64,000 nt of DNA from contig CAXXDH010000003.1 of assembly GCA_963677785.2 (NCBI GenBank), positions 4,092,001 through 4,156,000 of the forward strand. Direction: 5' to 3'. Of the stretch, positions 54,423-63,346 are shown in pieces. How positions within the stretch are numbered: the first letter of the stretch is position 1; each line of letters starts with the position of its first letter. The DNA is from G963665495 sp963677785 (GTDB lineage Bacteria > Desulfobacterota > Desulfovibrionia > Desulfovibrionales > Desulfovibrionaceae). The notes beneath the pieces were generated by a model. It saw nothing but the letters and a program-made list of their open reading frames with translations. It did not search any database and was not told where the DNA came from. A program made the translations under genes and the position numbers.

Positions 54423-56296
54423 TCAGCAAGCGCGAACCCCATGAACCAGCCAATGACAATTACGGACGGCTCGCTCGATACATTGCCGATGCCTCTCATG
54501 GAGGAGAAAAATGTCTTGCGAGCTGGACCGCCGGATGCGCGGCCGGGGATGATTACGACCTGGCCATTGACGAGGTTCGCGCGACACAGGGCTGCAACCA
54601 GCGGACGAAAAAAGAAAAGACCTATCACATGATCGTATCCTTCCGTCCGGAGGATAACGCCAGACTTACCCCGGATGTCCTCAAGGAGATCGAGACCGAA
54701 TTCGCCAGGGCGCTCGGCTACGAGAACCACCAGCGCCATTGCGGCGTGCATATCAATACGCGGAACATGCACATGCACGTGGCTTACAATATGATTAATC
54801 CGGAGACCAAAACACGGCTTGAGCCTTTTAGGGACTATTACAAACGGGATACCGTATGCCGAGAATTAGAAAAGAAATACGGTTTGAGCATCGATGCCGG
54901 GAGAGACGAACAGACGGCATTCATCAAATATATTGAAGATCGGCTTGTACGTCTGAAACAATCGCTTGGTGCGGCTGATTCCTGGCAGGATCTGCATAAA
55001 CGTGTAGCAGCATGCGGGATCGCAATCCGGATCCATGAAAACGAGTGCCAGTTTGCAGCCATCGGTACAAAGGATAAGGATGGACATTCAATCAAGGCCA
55101 GTACATATAGCCTTGACTTTTTGGCAGGCAGATTGGAAAAAAGGTTCGGAGAGTTTGAAAAAAGCACCGGTAAGCATCGTGTATTTGAGAGGTTCAAACC
55201 AGCCAATCCGTTCGAGGACTATATCGAAGAGCGCAAGGAAACTTTGCGCAAAGTCGTTGAAACGGCTGGTACCTGGCAGGACCTGCATAAACGCCTGGCC
55301 GTCCACGGGCTGACTGTCCGGACACGCGGCAACGGCTGTATAATCGCGGCCATGGGCTCCAGGAAGGGAGACAACTTCCAGGTCGCTGCAAGCCAAATCA
55401 ACCGGAAATTCTCGAAAAAGCATCTGGAAGATCGAATGGGTGCCTATGAACGAAGCGAAGGGACCTATGCGGCCGAAGAATACTTCGTACCGCAGAAGTT
55501 CGACGAATACGTTCAGGAACGCAAAGAAAAACTGCTCGATTCCATCGCCGGGGCAAAATCATGGCAGGATCTGCACGAACGTATGGCCGCGTATGGAGTT
55601 GAATTCCGATTGCGGGGAAACGGCTGTACTATTGCGGCCATTGGTTCCAGCACTCAGGACAAGCACCACATCAAGGCCAGCGAGCTGGACCGTGCTCTTT
55701 CCAAGGCTACCCTGGAGGAACGGTTCGGATTGTTCGAAAAGAGCAAAGGTAAATACGCCGTACAGGAGCGTTTCAGATTTTTCGATCCCAACAGAGCCCT
55801 GCGGGAAAACGAACGAGCGAAAAAATTCGAGGCTCACAGCGGGTTGAAGTCCTTTTACACCTACGCCACTGAACGAAAGGAAAAATTACAGGAAGCGCTT
55901 GAAGCGTCCGCAAGCTGGCAGGATCTGCATAAGCTTATGGCCGAACACGGCCTTGAACTGCGGCTGCGGGGAAACGGCTGCATTGTTTCGGCCATTGAGG
56001 CGAAGATGAAAGGCAATCACAACATCACGGCCAGCAGCCTCGGCAGAGAATTTTCAAAATGGTCGCTGGAGAAGAAATTCGGCGAATTCGAGAAAAGCGC
56101 CGGTGGGTATGCGGTGAAGGAGGCGTACAAGCTGGAACCCAAAAATCCGCTGAAGGCCGCGAAAGACAGGGAGCTCTGGCGGATCTACCTGCGGCAGAGG
56201 AAAGAGGCGCGGGAGAGCGGAAGGCAGATTGTAAGAAGCTGGAAAAATTTTGCTTTTAAGGCTCAGCGATTTTTGGATGAGGACATGGGGCGATAA
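54419..56296 (+). CDS. mobA: MOBP-type relaxase with four tandem C-terminal repeats
   Basis: 625 residues. The relaxase domain (1-160) has candidate catalytic Tyr21 in GRLARYIAD and the metal triad in HINTRNMHMH (His111, 118, 120). Then come four units of about 95 residues (approximately 168-263, 265-359, 361-456, 479-573), each with a WQDLHxxMAxxG core (Trp at 189, 286, 382, 500), an RGNGCxIAA segment (degenerate in unit 1) and a closing FGxFEKSxGxYA segment. These resemble the TraI middle domain, usually present once. Nicks oriT and pilots DNA into the recipient. Confidence 0.88.
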   Translation: MISKREPHEPANDNYGRLARYIADASHGGEKCLASWTAGCAAGDDYDLAIDEVRATQGCNQRTKKEKTYHMIVSFRPEDNARLTPDVLKEIETEFARALGYENHQRHCGVHINTRNMHMHVAYNMINPETKTRLEPFRDYYKRDTVCRELEKKYGLSIDAGRDEQTAFIKYIEDRLVRLKQSLGAADSWQDLHKRVAACGIAIRIHENECQFAAIGTKDKDGHSIKASTYSLDFLAGRLEKRFGEFEKSTGKHRVFERFKPANPFEDYIEERKETLRKVVETAGTWQDLHKRLAVHGLTVRTRGNGCIIAAMGSRKGDNFQVAASQINRKFSKKHLEDRMGAYERSEGTYAAEEYFVPQKFDEYVQERKEKLLDSIAGAKSWQDLHERMAAYGVEFRLRGNGCTIAAIGSSTQDKHHIKASELDRALSKATLEERFGLFEKSKGKYAVQERFRFFDPNRALRENERAKKFEAHSGLKSFYTYATERKEKLQEALEASASWQDLHKLMAEHGLELRLRGNGCIVSAIEAKMKGNHNITASSLGREFSKWSLEKKFGEFEKSAGGYAVKEAYKLEPKNPLKAAKDRELWRIYLRQRKEARESGRQIVRSWKNFAFKAQRFLDEDMGR

Positions 56297-56322
56297 CGCT
56301 GTACCAATAAAAGGGGGCGAGG

Positions 56323-56700
56323 ATGCCATTTGAGGGCTTCGAATGCGAATGCTGCGGTCACTGCTGCTTAAATCTCACTGATGTGTGTGAAACCGAATGC
56401 ACCGCCGAAGATTACGAACGTTGGGAAGCTGAAGAACGATACGACATCCTGGAATGGGTCTGGCCAGTCGAGGTCGATGGCAGAATCGTCGGCGGCGATA
56501 TCTGGATAAGCCCCAAAACCGACCAGTTCGTCTCACGGTGCCCCTGGTTAAGGAAAATGCCCAATCAAAACAAATACAAATGTCGCATTCATGATACAAA
56601 ACCCGCGCGCTGCCAGGACTACCCGCATAATCTGGAAAAAGGAGTGACAACCAGGTGTCCTGTTTGTGTACGGTTGGAACGGAAAAAATCAACAATGTAA
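56323..56700 (+). CDS. YkgJ-family cysteine cluster protein
   Basis: 125 residues with the zinc/iron-chelating pattern CECCGHCC near residues 8-15, SRCPWL, YKCRIHDTKPARCQDYP and a late CPVC. Binds metal, probably Fe-S or zinc; cellular role unknown for the family. GGGGGCGAGG precedes ATG 56323. Its presence in a mobile island is unusual. Confidence 0.85.
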   Translation: MPFEGFECECCGHCCLNLTDVCETECTAEDYERWEAEERYDILEWVWPVEVDGRIVGGDIWISPKTDQFVSRCPWLRKMPNQNKYKCRIHDTKPARCQDYPHNLEKGVTTRCPVCVRLERKKSTM

Positions 56701-56870
56701 CTCATTATACTTTCAGTTTTTTTGTTGATCTAGAAAACTACACTTCAACGTCTTGATCTATCTCAGTCTGAAGGCCAAGGGCTTTTTCTGCAATTCAATA
56801 TAAACTTTATGTAACTAGGTTAGCGTTATAATGCGGAGCAGTATTTTTAAACTCAAAGCTGGAGGTTACC

Positions 56871-57245
56871 ATGGCAGGATATATGCTGGTTCTGATGATC
56901 ATTCTGGGAATAGGTCTTTATTTTGCAATAAACGCCGTTTTTATTCATCTTGGCGCAAAAGTTTCGAGTGTGCCGGATGCCACGTTCGGAAAAGCTTTCA
57001 AAGCAGCTATTGCGACAACTGTATTAACCGTAATCATAACCGGCATTTTTTCAATACTTCCGCTGATAGGAACGATAGCAGGTCTGCTTTTAAGTCTGCT
57101 ATTTTCAATACTTATTGTTAAAAGTCTATACAAAACAGGATTTGTAAAGGCTCTGCTCGTACTTGTCTTTCAATTTGTCTTTTCAGTTGTCTGTTCGATT
57201 GTACTTCTTGGCGGGGGAATATTATCTAATTTACCTTCCAGTTAA
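56871..57245 (+). CDS. Small polytopic membrane protein
   Basis: 124 residues, about four membrane helices (residues 2-24, 45-65, 66-85, 95-118) and almost no charged loops. AGGT ribosome site before ATG 56871. No family recognised. Confidence 0.6.
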   Translation: MAGYMLVLMIILGIGLYFAINAVFIHLGAKVSSVPDATFGKAFKAAIATTVLTVIITGIFSILPLIGTIAGLLLSLLFSILIVKSLYKTGFVKALLVLVFQFVFSVVCSIVLLGGGILSNLPSS

Positions 57246-57287
57246 ACATACAAGGCCAAATAATACACGCAAGTGAAAAGGAACGCC

Positions 57288-57560
57288 ATGCACGAGCAAA
57301 AGATAAATGTGAATGACCTCCCGCCAGATGAGCAGGATAAGTTTCACGACGATTTTGCCAGATGGATCGAAGAAGAGTTTAACGGGGATTCGTCGGAAGC
57401 TGAGGACGTTTTGGCCGATGGAGTTCCCATCTACTACCGGGATGAGAACTATCCAGGAGAGACTATTCGCGAGTATCCGGACGGTCGACGGGAAATCGTT
57501 AAGGTTATCTTATCGGAAGACAACACGAGTTATGAAATCGTAGTGGTCAGGAGTGTTTAA
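57288..57560 (+). CDS. Small acidic hypothetical protein
   Basis: 90 residues, very acidic first half (FNGDSSEAEDVLADG), later YPDGRREIVKVI. ATG 57288 with AAAAGGAA is preferred over GTG 57273. Function unknown. Confidence 0.5.
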   Translation: MHEQKINVNDLPPDEQDKFHDDFARWIEEEFNGDSSEAEDVLADGVPIYYRDENYPGETIREYPDGRREIVKVILSEDNTSYEIVVVRSV

Positions 57561-57664
57561 TTAGGAGGAGCCTTACACCGGTAACTTTCATGTGCTATGG
57601 ACATCACAGCTTGCGAACAACTATTTAAATTGCTAAAATATCTTTTGAATAAGGAGAAACAGAA

Positions 57665-57886
57665 ATGAGTCAGCCAATGAAGAATACTATAGAAAAACGT
57701 ATCGACAAACTGAAAGAAGCCCGAGCAAATAATATGCTGGAGGGGCTTCATATTAACGCTGACGAATTTGACAAATTGCTTGAACGGGCTAGAGAGCCAA
57801 TTAGCGATAATGAGTTTGTTGAAAAAGAAGTTGCGGCGATATTAGCTCCATATAAATCCAATGGCCCGATCCAGCGAAGCAATTAA
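57665..57886 (+). CDS. VbhA-like antitoxin of a Fic toxin
   Basis: 73 residues, helical, with ARANNMLEGLHI resembling the inhibitory helix of VbhA; the family motif (S/T)xxxE(G/N) appears as NNMLEG, so the Ser/Thr is Asn but Glu-Gly is kept. AGGAG precedes ATG 57665. Its last 26 bases overlap the fic gene. It would block the Fic active site by displacing the ATP gamma-phosphate. Confidence 0.75.
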   Translation: MSQPMKNTIEKRIDKLKEARANNMLEGLHINADEFDKLLERAREPISDNEFVEKEVAAILAPYKSNGPIQRSN

Positions 57887-58658
57887 TGCCTATAACGATG
57901 TTGTGGATGCAGAAACCGGCGTCTACATCAATAAATTAGGCATTACTGATAAAGAAGAACTTGAATCTGTTGAAACAAGGCTGGTACAACAAAAATCAGC
58001 CAACCGACCAAGGCTAAAATCATTCATTCTACAAGAACTACAAGCTGTTCATAAACACCTTTTCGAAGACCTTTACGATTGGGCTGGAAAAATTCGTAAT
58101 TATCCTACAGGGAGAGGGTCGGCTCCATTCGCTCTTCCTAACATGATCGCAAGCTCTTACGAGCGCCTTACAAGTCAACTCAAGGTCGAAAAGTATCTCA
58201 CAGGCCTTTGTCCTGGAACTTTCGCGAATCGATCCGCATATTACGTGAACGAACTCAATGCCATTCATCCATTCGTAGAAGGAAATGGCCGGATAACTCG
58301 AATCTATCTGCAGGACCTAGGTGAAAAAGCCGGGCACAAGATTTCTCTAAAAAATATAGAAGGTCAGAAAACTGAATGGCATCAAGCTGCAAAACATGGA
58401 TTTCATACAGCCAGCGAGGAGTTTTTTGTTCCTCTAATAAAGACCGCTCTTTTGCCTGAGCTTTCCCAAGACAAGAAGGCTTTACTTGATGAGGTTACAA
58501 AACTACTCGAAAAAATAGGAATACCCAAAAAACGTATTGATGAAAGCATTAAGGATATTGCTGCCTACTTACGCAGCTACCCTGATAGTAAGCCTCTTCC
58601 ATCCGCGCAAAGGTTCATTGCCAAGATGCGTGAAATGGACTCAGGGAATGAAATGTGA
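57861..58658 (+). CDS. fic: Fic-domain toxin (putative AMP transferase)
   Basis: 265 residues. Active-site loop HPFVEGNGRITR (His136 to Arg147) is the complete Fic motif, so AMPylation activity is expected. Fold elements KHLFEDLYDWAGKIR precede it. A C-terminal helical extension (about 195-265) follows. Translationally overlapped with its VbhA-like antitoxin; class I toxin-antitoxin arrangement. Confidence 0.92.
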   Translation: MARSSEAINAYNDVVDAETGVYINKLGITDKEELESVETRLVQQKSANRPRLKSFILQELQAVHKHLFEDLYDWAGKIRNYPTGRGSAPFALPNMIASSYERLTSQLKVEKYLTGLCPGTFANRSAYYVNELNAIHPFVEGNGRITRIYLQDLGEKAGHKISLKNIEGQKTEWHQAAKHGFHTASEEFFVPLIKTALLPELSQDKKALLDEVTKLLEKIGIPKKRIDESIKDIAAYLRSYPDSKPLPSAQRFIAKMREMDSGNEM

Positions 58659-59169
58659 ATTACGGCGAGGGAAGTGACTATGTTGAGTCGTTACCCGTTG
58701 GGAACCTCTTCCAATTCCAAAAGTTTTCTTCAAAATGATCCGCGACTGTGGCGAAGACCTTGGAATGTGAATGACCCAGCCTTCACAGAATTGTCCACCT
58801 CAGTGTAAGGTGCTAAGCCCTAAATAACCGGTATAGAATAAATTGTAGTCGTTCAGACTTGATCTGACAGACCCACTTAAGATGGGCTAGCAATTGTCGG
58901 TTTAGTTCAAACTTACCGCGCCGCAGGTCGAGGTCATGAGCCAGGCCGCCTCGCCCTCCATGGGCAAAAAATATGGCTTGGCCAAAGTCTGCGCCGCCTG
59001 GAGGATGCCCCACGGATACGTCTGAGTCTTATCATGGCGCCAGACCCCACTAGCATCCAGCTTGTATGCGACTTTGGGATTATTGGTAAAAAGGAAACAG
59101 TAACTACGGCTTATCTATTTCAATTTTTCGTCAACCCCGAAGATTGTCCCTGGTACAACAAAATACGTA
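58659..59169. other. Debris between fic and the repressor 3' end
   Basis: About 510 bases without an intact gene. Around 58910-59025 the plus strand reads LTAPQVEVMSQAASPSMGKK then a stop, like the start of an IS transposase helix-turn-helix; the rest is unrecognised. Confidence 0.45.
58860..59027 (+). pseudogene. IS transposase remnant (N-terminal fragment)
   Basis: Short fragment (LTAPQVEVM, YGLAKVCAAW) like the N-terminus of IS3-type OrfB proteins, ended by TGA at 59025-59027. No catalytic residues remain. Confidence 0.4.
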
Positions 59170-59312
59170 TTAAAGTTCCTGAAGAATCCACACTGCACGG
59201 CCATAAATGCAGTCTTGCCGCTTATCTACAGGAAGGTGCTGCTCAGGATGAGTGGAATTTTCCGTACGGAGGATATATTTGCTGCCCTGAAGGTCAAGAA
59301 ACACGCGTTTCA
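59170..59312 (-). pseudogene. CI-type repressor, C-terminal part separated by IS3
   Basis: Encodes the end of the S24 peptidase-like domain (LKRVFLDLQGSKYILR; PVDKRQDCIYGRAVWI). Joined to 60695-61250 with one copy of GGG it continues the frame as EGLALKRVF, restoring the catalytic lysine (Lys187). Confidence 0.88.
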
Positions 59313-59387
59313 GGGTGCGCTTCCCCCCGAAATTCGGACCACCCCTTAAGGTGGAGTCTGCATCCATGAACTGCTACGAAAGGACGG

Positions 59388-59672
59388 ATGCAGATGGGAA
59401 AAAAGAGAAGAAAATTTTCTGATAGGTTCAAGGCCAAAGTAGCTCTGGAGGCTATTCAGGGCGTGAAGACTATTGCCGAGTTGGCGGCGGAGCACCAAGT
59501 GCATCCGAATCAGATTTCCAAATGGAAGAGGCAGCTGTTGGAAAATGCGCATGAGCTTTTTTCCGGCAACCACGCCACCGCCTCCAAAACCGAGGAGCAG
59601 CTTACCGGACCGCTTTATGAAGAAATCGGGCGACTCAAAATGGACATCAAGTGGCTTGAAAAAAAGTTATGA
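59388..59672 (+). CDS. IS3-family OrfA (HTH protein)
   Basis: 94 residues; helix-turn-helix KTIAELAAEHQVHPNQISKW and a C-terminal leucine-zipper-like helix. A7 at 59659-59665 just before the stop is a typical -1 slippery site for making the OrfAB transposase. The true start may be ATG 59394. Confidence 0.9.
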   Translation: MQMGKKRRKFSDRFKAKVALEAIQGVKTIAELAAEHQVHPNQISKWKRQLLENAHELFSGNHATASKTEEQLTGPLYEEIGRLKMDIKWLEKKL

Positions 59673-60514
59673 GCCTGCCAGTGGCTACGCGTCGAAATTG
59701 GGTGGAACCACACCCCGAATATTCTATTCGACGACAATGCAGGCTGGCGGGCGTTTCTCGCTCTGGCTTCTACTATAAACCGGCTTCAGAATCCGAAGAA
59801 AATCTGATGTTAATGCGGTTAATTGACGAACGGTATCTGCAGCATCCAGAGTACGGAGAGCCACGCATGACCGACTGGTTGCGCGAACAGGGGCATGCGG
59901 TGAACCACAAGCGCGTTGCCCGCCTCATGCGGGAAATGGGGCTTCAAGCAATAACGCCTGGACCACACACGAGCAGGCCGTGTCCGGCGCATGATATCTA
60001 TCCTTATCTGTTGCGGGACGTAAAAATCGAGCGCGTCAACCAGGTGTGGGGAGCGGATATTACATATATTCCCATGAATCGGGGATACATGTATCTGACT
60101 GCGGTTCTCGACTGGCGCAGTCGCTATGTTTTGTCCTGGGAGGTGTCTAATACTATGGAAAGCTGGTTCTGTGTGTCGGCTCTGGAGCGGGCCTTGAATC
60201 AGGGGATCCCGCAGATTTTCAACACAGACCAGGGGACGCAGTTCACCAGCAAAGATTTTACGGATGTTTTGAAGTCGAAAGACATTGCAATCAGCATGGA
60301 TGGCCGTGGAAGAGCGTTGGACAACGTCTTTGTCGAGCGTTTCTGGTGGACGGTGAAATACGAAGATATTTATCCGAGAAACTATAGTGACGGTTGGGAA
60401 CTGAAAAAAGGATTGAGTGATTATTTTAAATATTACAACGAGAAACGAAGGCATTCTTCATTAGACAAAAGGACGCCTGCCGACGTATTTTTCGAAGGAA
60501 TGATATCGAACTGA
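59669..60514 (+). CDS. IS3-family OrfB (DDE transposase)
   Basis: 281 residues of rve-type integrase fold with catalytic residues in WGADITYIP, FNTDQGTQFTS and DNVFVERFWW (D-D-35-E). Overlaps OrfA by four bases. Confidence 0.94.
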   Translation: MSLPVATRRNWVEPHPEYSIRRQCRLAGVSRSGFYYKPASESEENLMLMRLIDERYLQHPEYGEPRMTDWLREQGHAVNHKRVARLMREMGLQAITPGPHTSRPCPAHDIYPYLLRDVKIERVNQVWGADITYIPMNRGYMYLTAVLDWRSRYVLSWEVSNTMESWFCVSALERALNQGIPQIFNTDQGTQFTSKDFTDVLKSKDIAISMDGRGRALDNVFVERFWWTVKYEDIYPRNYSDGWELKKGLSDYFKYYNEKRRHSSLDKRTPADVFFEGMISN

Positions 60515-60523
60515 TGCGGGCCG

Positions 60524-60596
60524 CCGCCGTCGTTCCGCTCCGTCCTCAGCCCTCCGGGCTGCCCCTTCGGGGACGGACTCCGCTCCACGACGGCGG
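60524..60596. repeat. GC-rich multi-hairpin at the 3' end of the IS3
   Basis: CCGCCGTCGT (60524-60533) pairs with ACGACGGCGG (60587-60596) and encloses smaller hairpins (CAGCCC/GGGCTG, CCCC-TTC-GGGG). Lies between the OrfB stop and the IS end. Confidence 0.6.
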
Positions 60597-60694
60597 TAGG
60601 AGACCGGCAAAAGTCAGCGTTTGATCTAATACTGGACCAGCAGATTCCACCTTAACTTTGCCGGTCCGTGGTCCAAAAGGTGGGGGGAGGCTTA

Positions 60695-61250
60695 GGGCCA
60701 ATCCCTCGTACGGGATGTAAATCATATACAGTTCGCCTGATTCGACATGCTTTTTGGAAATATCCACGCCGATATAAGCACCCTTTTTGACGAGGGGTTC
60801 CATGCTGGTGGCCCCCATCTTGATGACCTGAATGGAAGTTGTGGCGTAACTCTGAGGTACGTTGAGCTTACCAATAGGTACGGGAGCCCAGTTGCTGGGT
60901 TCCTCGCCTTCCACCTGCATGGAGTGGACAGTCACAACGGTTCCTTTGTACTCAGCCCCGGCATAGTCGCCTAATTGTGCCATAACGCCGACATTCGCAG
61001 GACCATCAGCAGTGACATACTCACCATGCTTGTTTTTTAGGTACCATGGACCGATGCCCTCTTCCAGCCAATCCGGATTCAGACCGTATTTTTTGAAGAG
61101 TTTCAGATACCACTCGGCAGGGACGGAATCCCGTCTCTTGGCGTCCGAAATACTGGATTGGCGAATATCCAGAATTTCGGCCAACTCTACTTGGGTTCGA
61201 GTGTTGATAGCCAACTTAATCCTTTCGAACACTTGATCAAAGGTAGACAA
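60695..61250 (-). pseudogene. CI/LexA-type repressor, N-terminal part, split by IS3
   Basis: Residues 1-70 are a phage CI-type helix-turn-helix (TQVELAEILDIRQSSISDAKRR). The S24 domain follows with catalytic Ser149 in MGATSMEP, and the frame breaks at EGLAL (186) where the IS3 sits; Lys187 is on the far side. The current ORF continues into the IS to 60546. Intact length would be 232 residues. DNA binding may persist but self-cleavage and the C-terminal dimer interface should be lost. Confidence 0.88.
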
Positions 61251-61555
61251 TGATTTTCTCCCTTTTCAATATATAATACTTACGGAAAAACTTCGACTAA
61301 ACTGTCAAAGCTGACAACAACTTATTGGCTATTTTATTAATACGCAATAAGAATTTCCGGTCCTCTGGATGATCTTTTCTAAACTCCGAAAACTTTTTGT
61401 TGCCCAAGAATACCAGCAGAGCACCTTGGCGCTCGCTCAAGGGCACTTTCGAATCGCAGAAGTCAAATCAATTATCTTTTTTTGATTCATCAAGGATTTC
61501 CTTTACATCAACAAAACACCAACCAATTGGCATTCCTAAGAAAATATTCTCGACC
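61251..61555. other. Region upstream of the repressor
   Basis: About 300 bases; contains the inverted repeat at 61303-61316. No gene seen; the far side is the 3' end of the AbiEii gene. Confidence 0.45.
61303..61316. promoter_or_regulatory. Candidate repressor operator
   Basis: TGTCA-AAGC-TGACA, 53 bases before the repressor start. The half-site matches the GTCA motif of the array at 52988-53098. Confidence 0.5.
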
Positions 61556-62494
61556 TTACAATCCGAGGTCCTGATCCAGATGCCGTTCGATCATTTGTTT
61601 CGTCTTCTGAAGAACCGCGCGAGCTGATTCTATCATTCGGGAATTCATTTTCATTTCCTTCATTTGGTTCGCAACACCTGGAAAAACAAAGCGTTCCATC
61701 TCTTGCCAGAATTCTTCGGTGACCTGGTCCTTTTTTGAAAACGATGCGAGTTTATCCTTCAGGTTGAAAAGCAGAACTTCCGGTTTTATGCCGTAATCTT
61801 TGAATTTTTTCTGAACGATATCTGCCTGCGGTACAATGCCCTGAGATTCGAGAATGTGATAATCCCAGATATCCCGATGTTTGATATGGTTTCGACAGGC
61901 AAGCGCTACGACTTTGTCCGCCATGATTTCCGCCTGGCTTTCCACGTCAAGAATCACGATAGGAGCCGGTTCCAGATTTACGTTATCAGGCATCATGACA
62001 GGCCAGATTCTGGATTCCGACTGATAGGAAGGAACGTTGGCCACTTCGATTTTGACCATCTGCTTCGTTCCCTGGTCCGAGATGGGAACTTTCAACTGCC
62101 AGACCTGCACCTTCACATCCTGCCCTCGAAGCGCGTATGGATCTTTGGGCTTCCTCAGTACTATGGAGTCCACTTCCAAAGAGTACTTCCTGGCCAGGGC
62201 GGTTCGAACGGACTGTTCGAAAACAGATCCCATCTTCTCAAAGTCATCGGGATCAAACCTGAGAGATTTGCCCTGGCCGCAGACAAAATCCAGATCTTCG
62301 GAAAAGCGTTTGCTGTTGTAAAAACGCTGCAGGGCCGTGCCCCCCTGAAAGACGAACTTCTTCAGGATCCCCGACTGTTGGAGCGCTGGGAGCACCTCGT
62401 CATGAATAAGGGACTTCATTATCACGGGCAGCATGCCCATTTCCCCGCCATATCGAGACAGAATCAGTTGTTCAGCCTGGCTGTGCAGATCCAT
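61556..62494 (-). CDS. abiEii: AbiEii-type nucleotidyltransferase toxin
   Basis: 312 residues; nucleotidyltransferase signature GGTALQRFYNS (51-61) and SEDLDF (65-70) with Asp67/Asp69. ATG 62494 with GGGAGA upstream is preferred to the longer frame to 62566. Overlaps the antitoxin gene by 23 bases. Type IV toxin of phage-resistance AbiE systems; related toxins block tRNA 3' ends. Confidence 0.88.
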   Translation of the reverse strand: MDLHSQAEQLILSRYGGEMGMLPVIMKSLIHDEVLPALQQSGILKKFVFQGGTALQRFYNSKRFSEDLDFVCGQGKSLRFDPDDFEKMGSVFEQSVRTALARKYSLEVDSIVLRKPKDPYALRGQDVKVQVWQLKVPISDQGTKQMVKIEVANVPSYQSESRIWPVMMPDNVNLEPAPIVILDVESQAEIMADKVVALACRNHIKHRDIWDYHILESQGIVPQADIVQKKFKDYGIKPEVLLFNLKDKLASFSKKDQVTEEFWQEMERFVFPGVANQMKEMKMNSRMIESARAVLQKTKQMIERHLDQDLGL

Positions 62495-63056
62495 TCGTTT
62501 TCTCCCAATACGTCTGAGCCTCTTCAAGTTCGTCGAGATCGACCAACTCAAGGTTTCGCCCGGCATTTTTCAAATCTTCATAGGCCAGAGTGGGCGAGGC
62601 CAGGAAAATCCTTCTCTGAGCGTCATACCTGGTCCGTGAATACAACATGTCGGCGTTCCGAGTGGTATGAGTAAATTCAATTGCCCCCAGGGCTGTTTCA
62701 AACAATCTGGATTTTCCGGTCGTCATGACCGTAAGCCGCGAAGGAACCTGAGAAATCACACCTTCTTCACTCAAACGGCTTTCAAGGCTTACATAGGAAA
62801 AATGGTTTGGACGAAGGTGTTTGACCATATCTTCAAGAACGTAGCCGACTGGACGGCTTCTGGCGTAAAAATTGGCGTATACTCCCTTGGCAAGCCGGAT
62901 AATCACTTCGTTGTGGACATGTCTCGCCAGACTGTGCCGAAGCGTGTTTTCAGATTCCTTGAAGTAGACTCCGGCCATCTGGATGGTGAAGATCCAATGT
63001 CCATTCTTGTCCAGATACCTGAGAAAATTATCCAGCTCGCGTCTGTTCATACCCAT
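62472..63056 (-). CDS. abiEi: AbiEi-type antitoxin (transcriptional repressor)
   Basis: 194 residues: N-terminal winged helix (about 1-75), then a C-terminal domain that represses toxin action (FSYVSLESRLSEEG; TVMTTGKSRLF). Starts at ATG 63056 or 63050. An inverted repeat overlaps the start, consistent with autoregulation. Confidence 0.85.
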   Translation of the reverse strand: MGMNRRELDNFLRYLDKNGHWIFTIQMAGVYFKESENTLRHSLARHVHNEVIIRLAKGVYANFYARSRPVGYVLEDMVKHLRPNHFSYVSLESRLSEEGVISQVPSRLTVMTTGKSRLFETALGAIEFTHTTRNADMLYSRTRYDAQRRIFLASPTLAYEDLKNAGRNLELVDLDELEEAQTYWEKTNGSAQPG

Positions 63057-63079
63057 AATGTATATTTTTATGCATTATG
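63054..63079 (-). promoter_or_regulatory. abiE promoter/operator
   Basis: Inverted repeat CATAATG...CATTATG (63054-63060, 63073-63079) overlaps a minus-strand TTGACT -35-like box and TATACATTAT. The -10 region lies directly before the start codon, so the mRNA may be leaderless. Confidence 0.5.
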
Positions 63080-63346
63080 AGTCAATTTTCTACGCGTGTG
63101 GATCTCTTCTTCAAGCTGCTTTTGCTTCATTTCGCAGTAAGACCTTGCAAAAATTTTTTTCTCCATATGAAGAAGAGGATAGCCCCAATATTTTTCTGCG
63201 AGTCGGGAGCACATATGGTAATAAGATGCGAGCATCACCCCGGATTCAAGCGCAAATTTTGTCGGACAATACGTCCATACCCCACGGCTTCCGCCGGTGA
63301 TCAAAGTAGTCTCCCGATGGAGTTTTTTTCGATTCGTATGGAACAT
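63068..63346 (-). CDS. Doubtful small ORF upstream of abiE
   Basis: 92 residues (MFHTNRKKLHRETT start, AAGG three bases before). Basic and Lys-rich with no family match I recognise; it ends inside the abiE promoter. May be spurious. Confidence 0.22.
   Translation of the reverse strand: MFHTNRKKLHRETTLITGGSRGVWTYCPTKFALESGVMLASYYHMCSRLAEKYWGYPLLHMEKKIFARSYCEMKQKQLEEEIHTRRKLTHNA

Larger units (their letters stand above)
59316..60694 (+). mobile_element. IS3-family insertion sequence in the repressor gene
   Basis: 1379 bases with imperfect inverted ends (TGCGCTTCCCCCC / TAAGCCTCCCCCC read inward, then GGACCAC, then TTAAGGTGGA on both sides) and a 3-bp target duplication GGG (59313-59315, 60695-60697). 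Encodes OrfA and OrfB. Confidence 0.9.

Noticed and set aside
59034..59369. 111-residue plus-strand ORF
   Set aside because: Antisense to the displaced C-terminus of the repressor and runs into the IS3 end.
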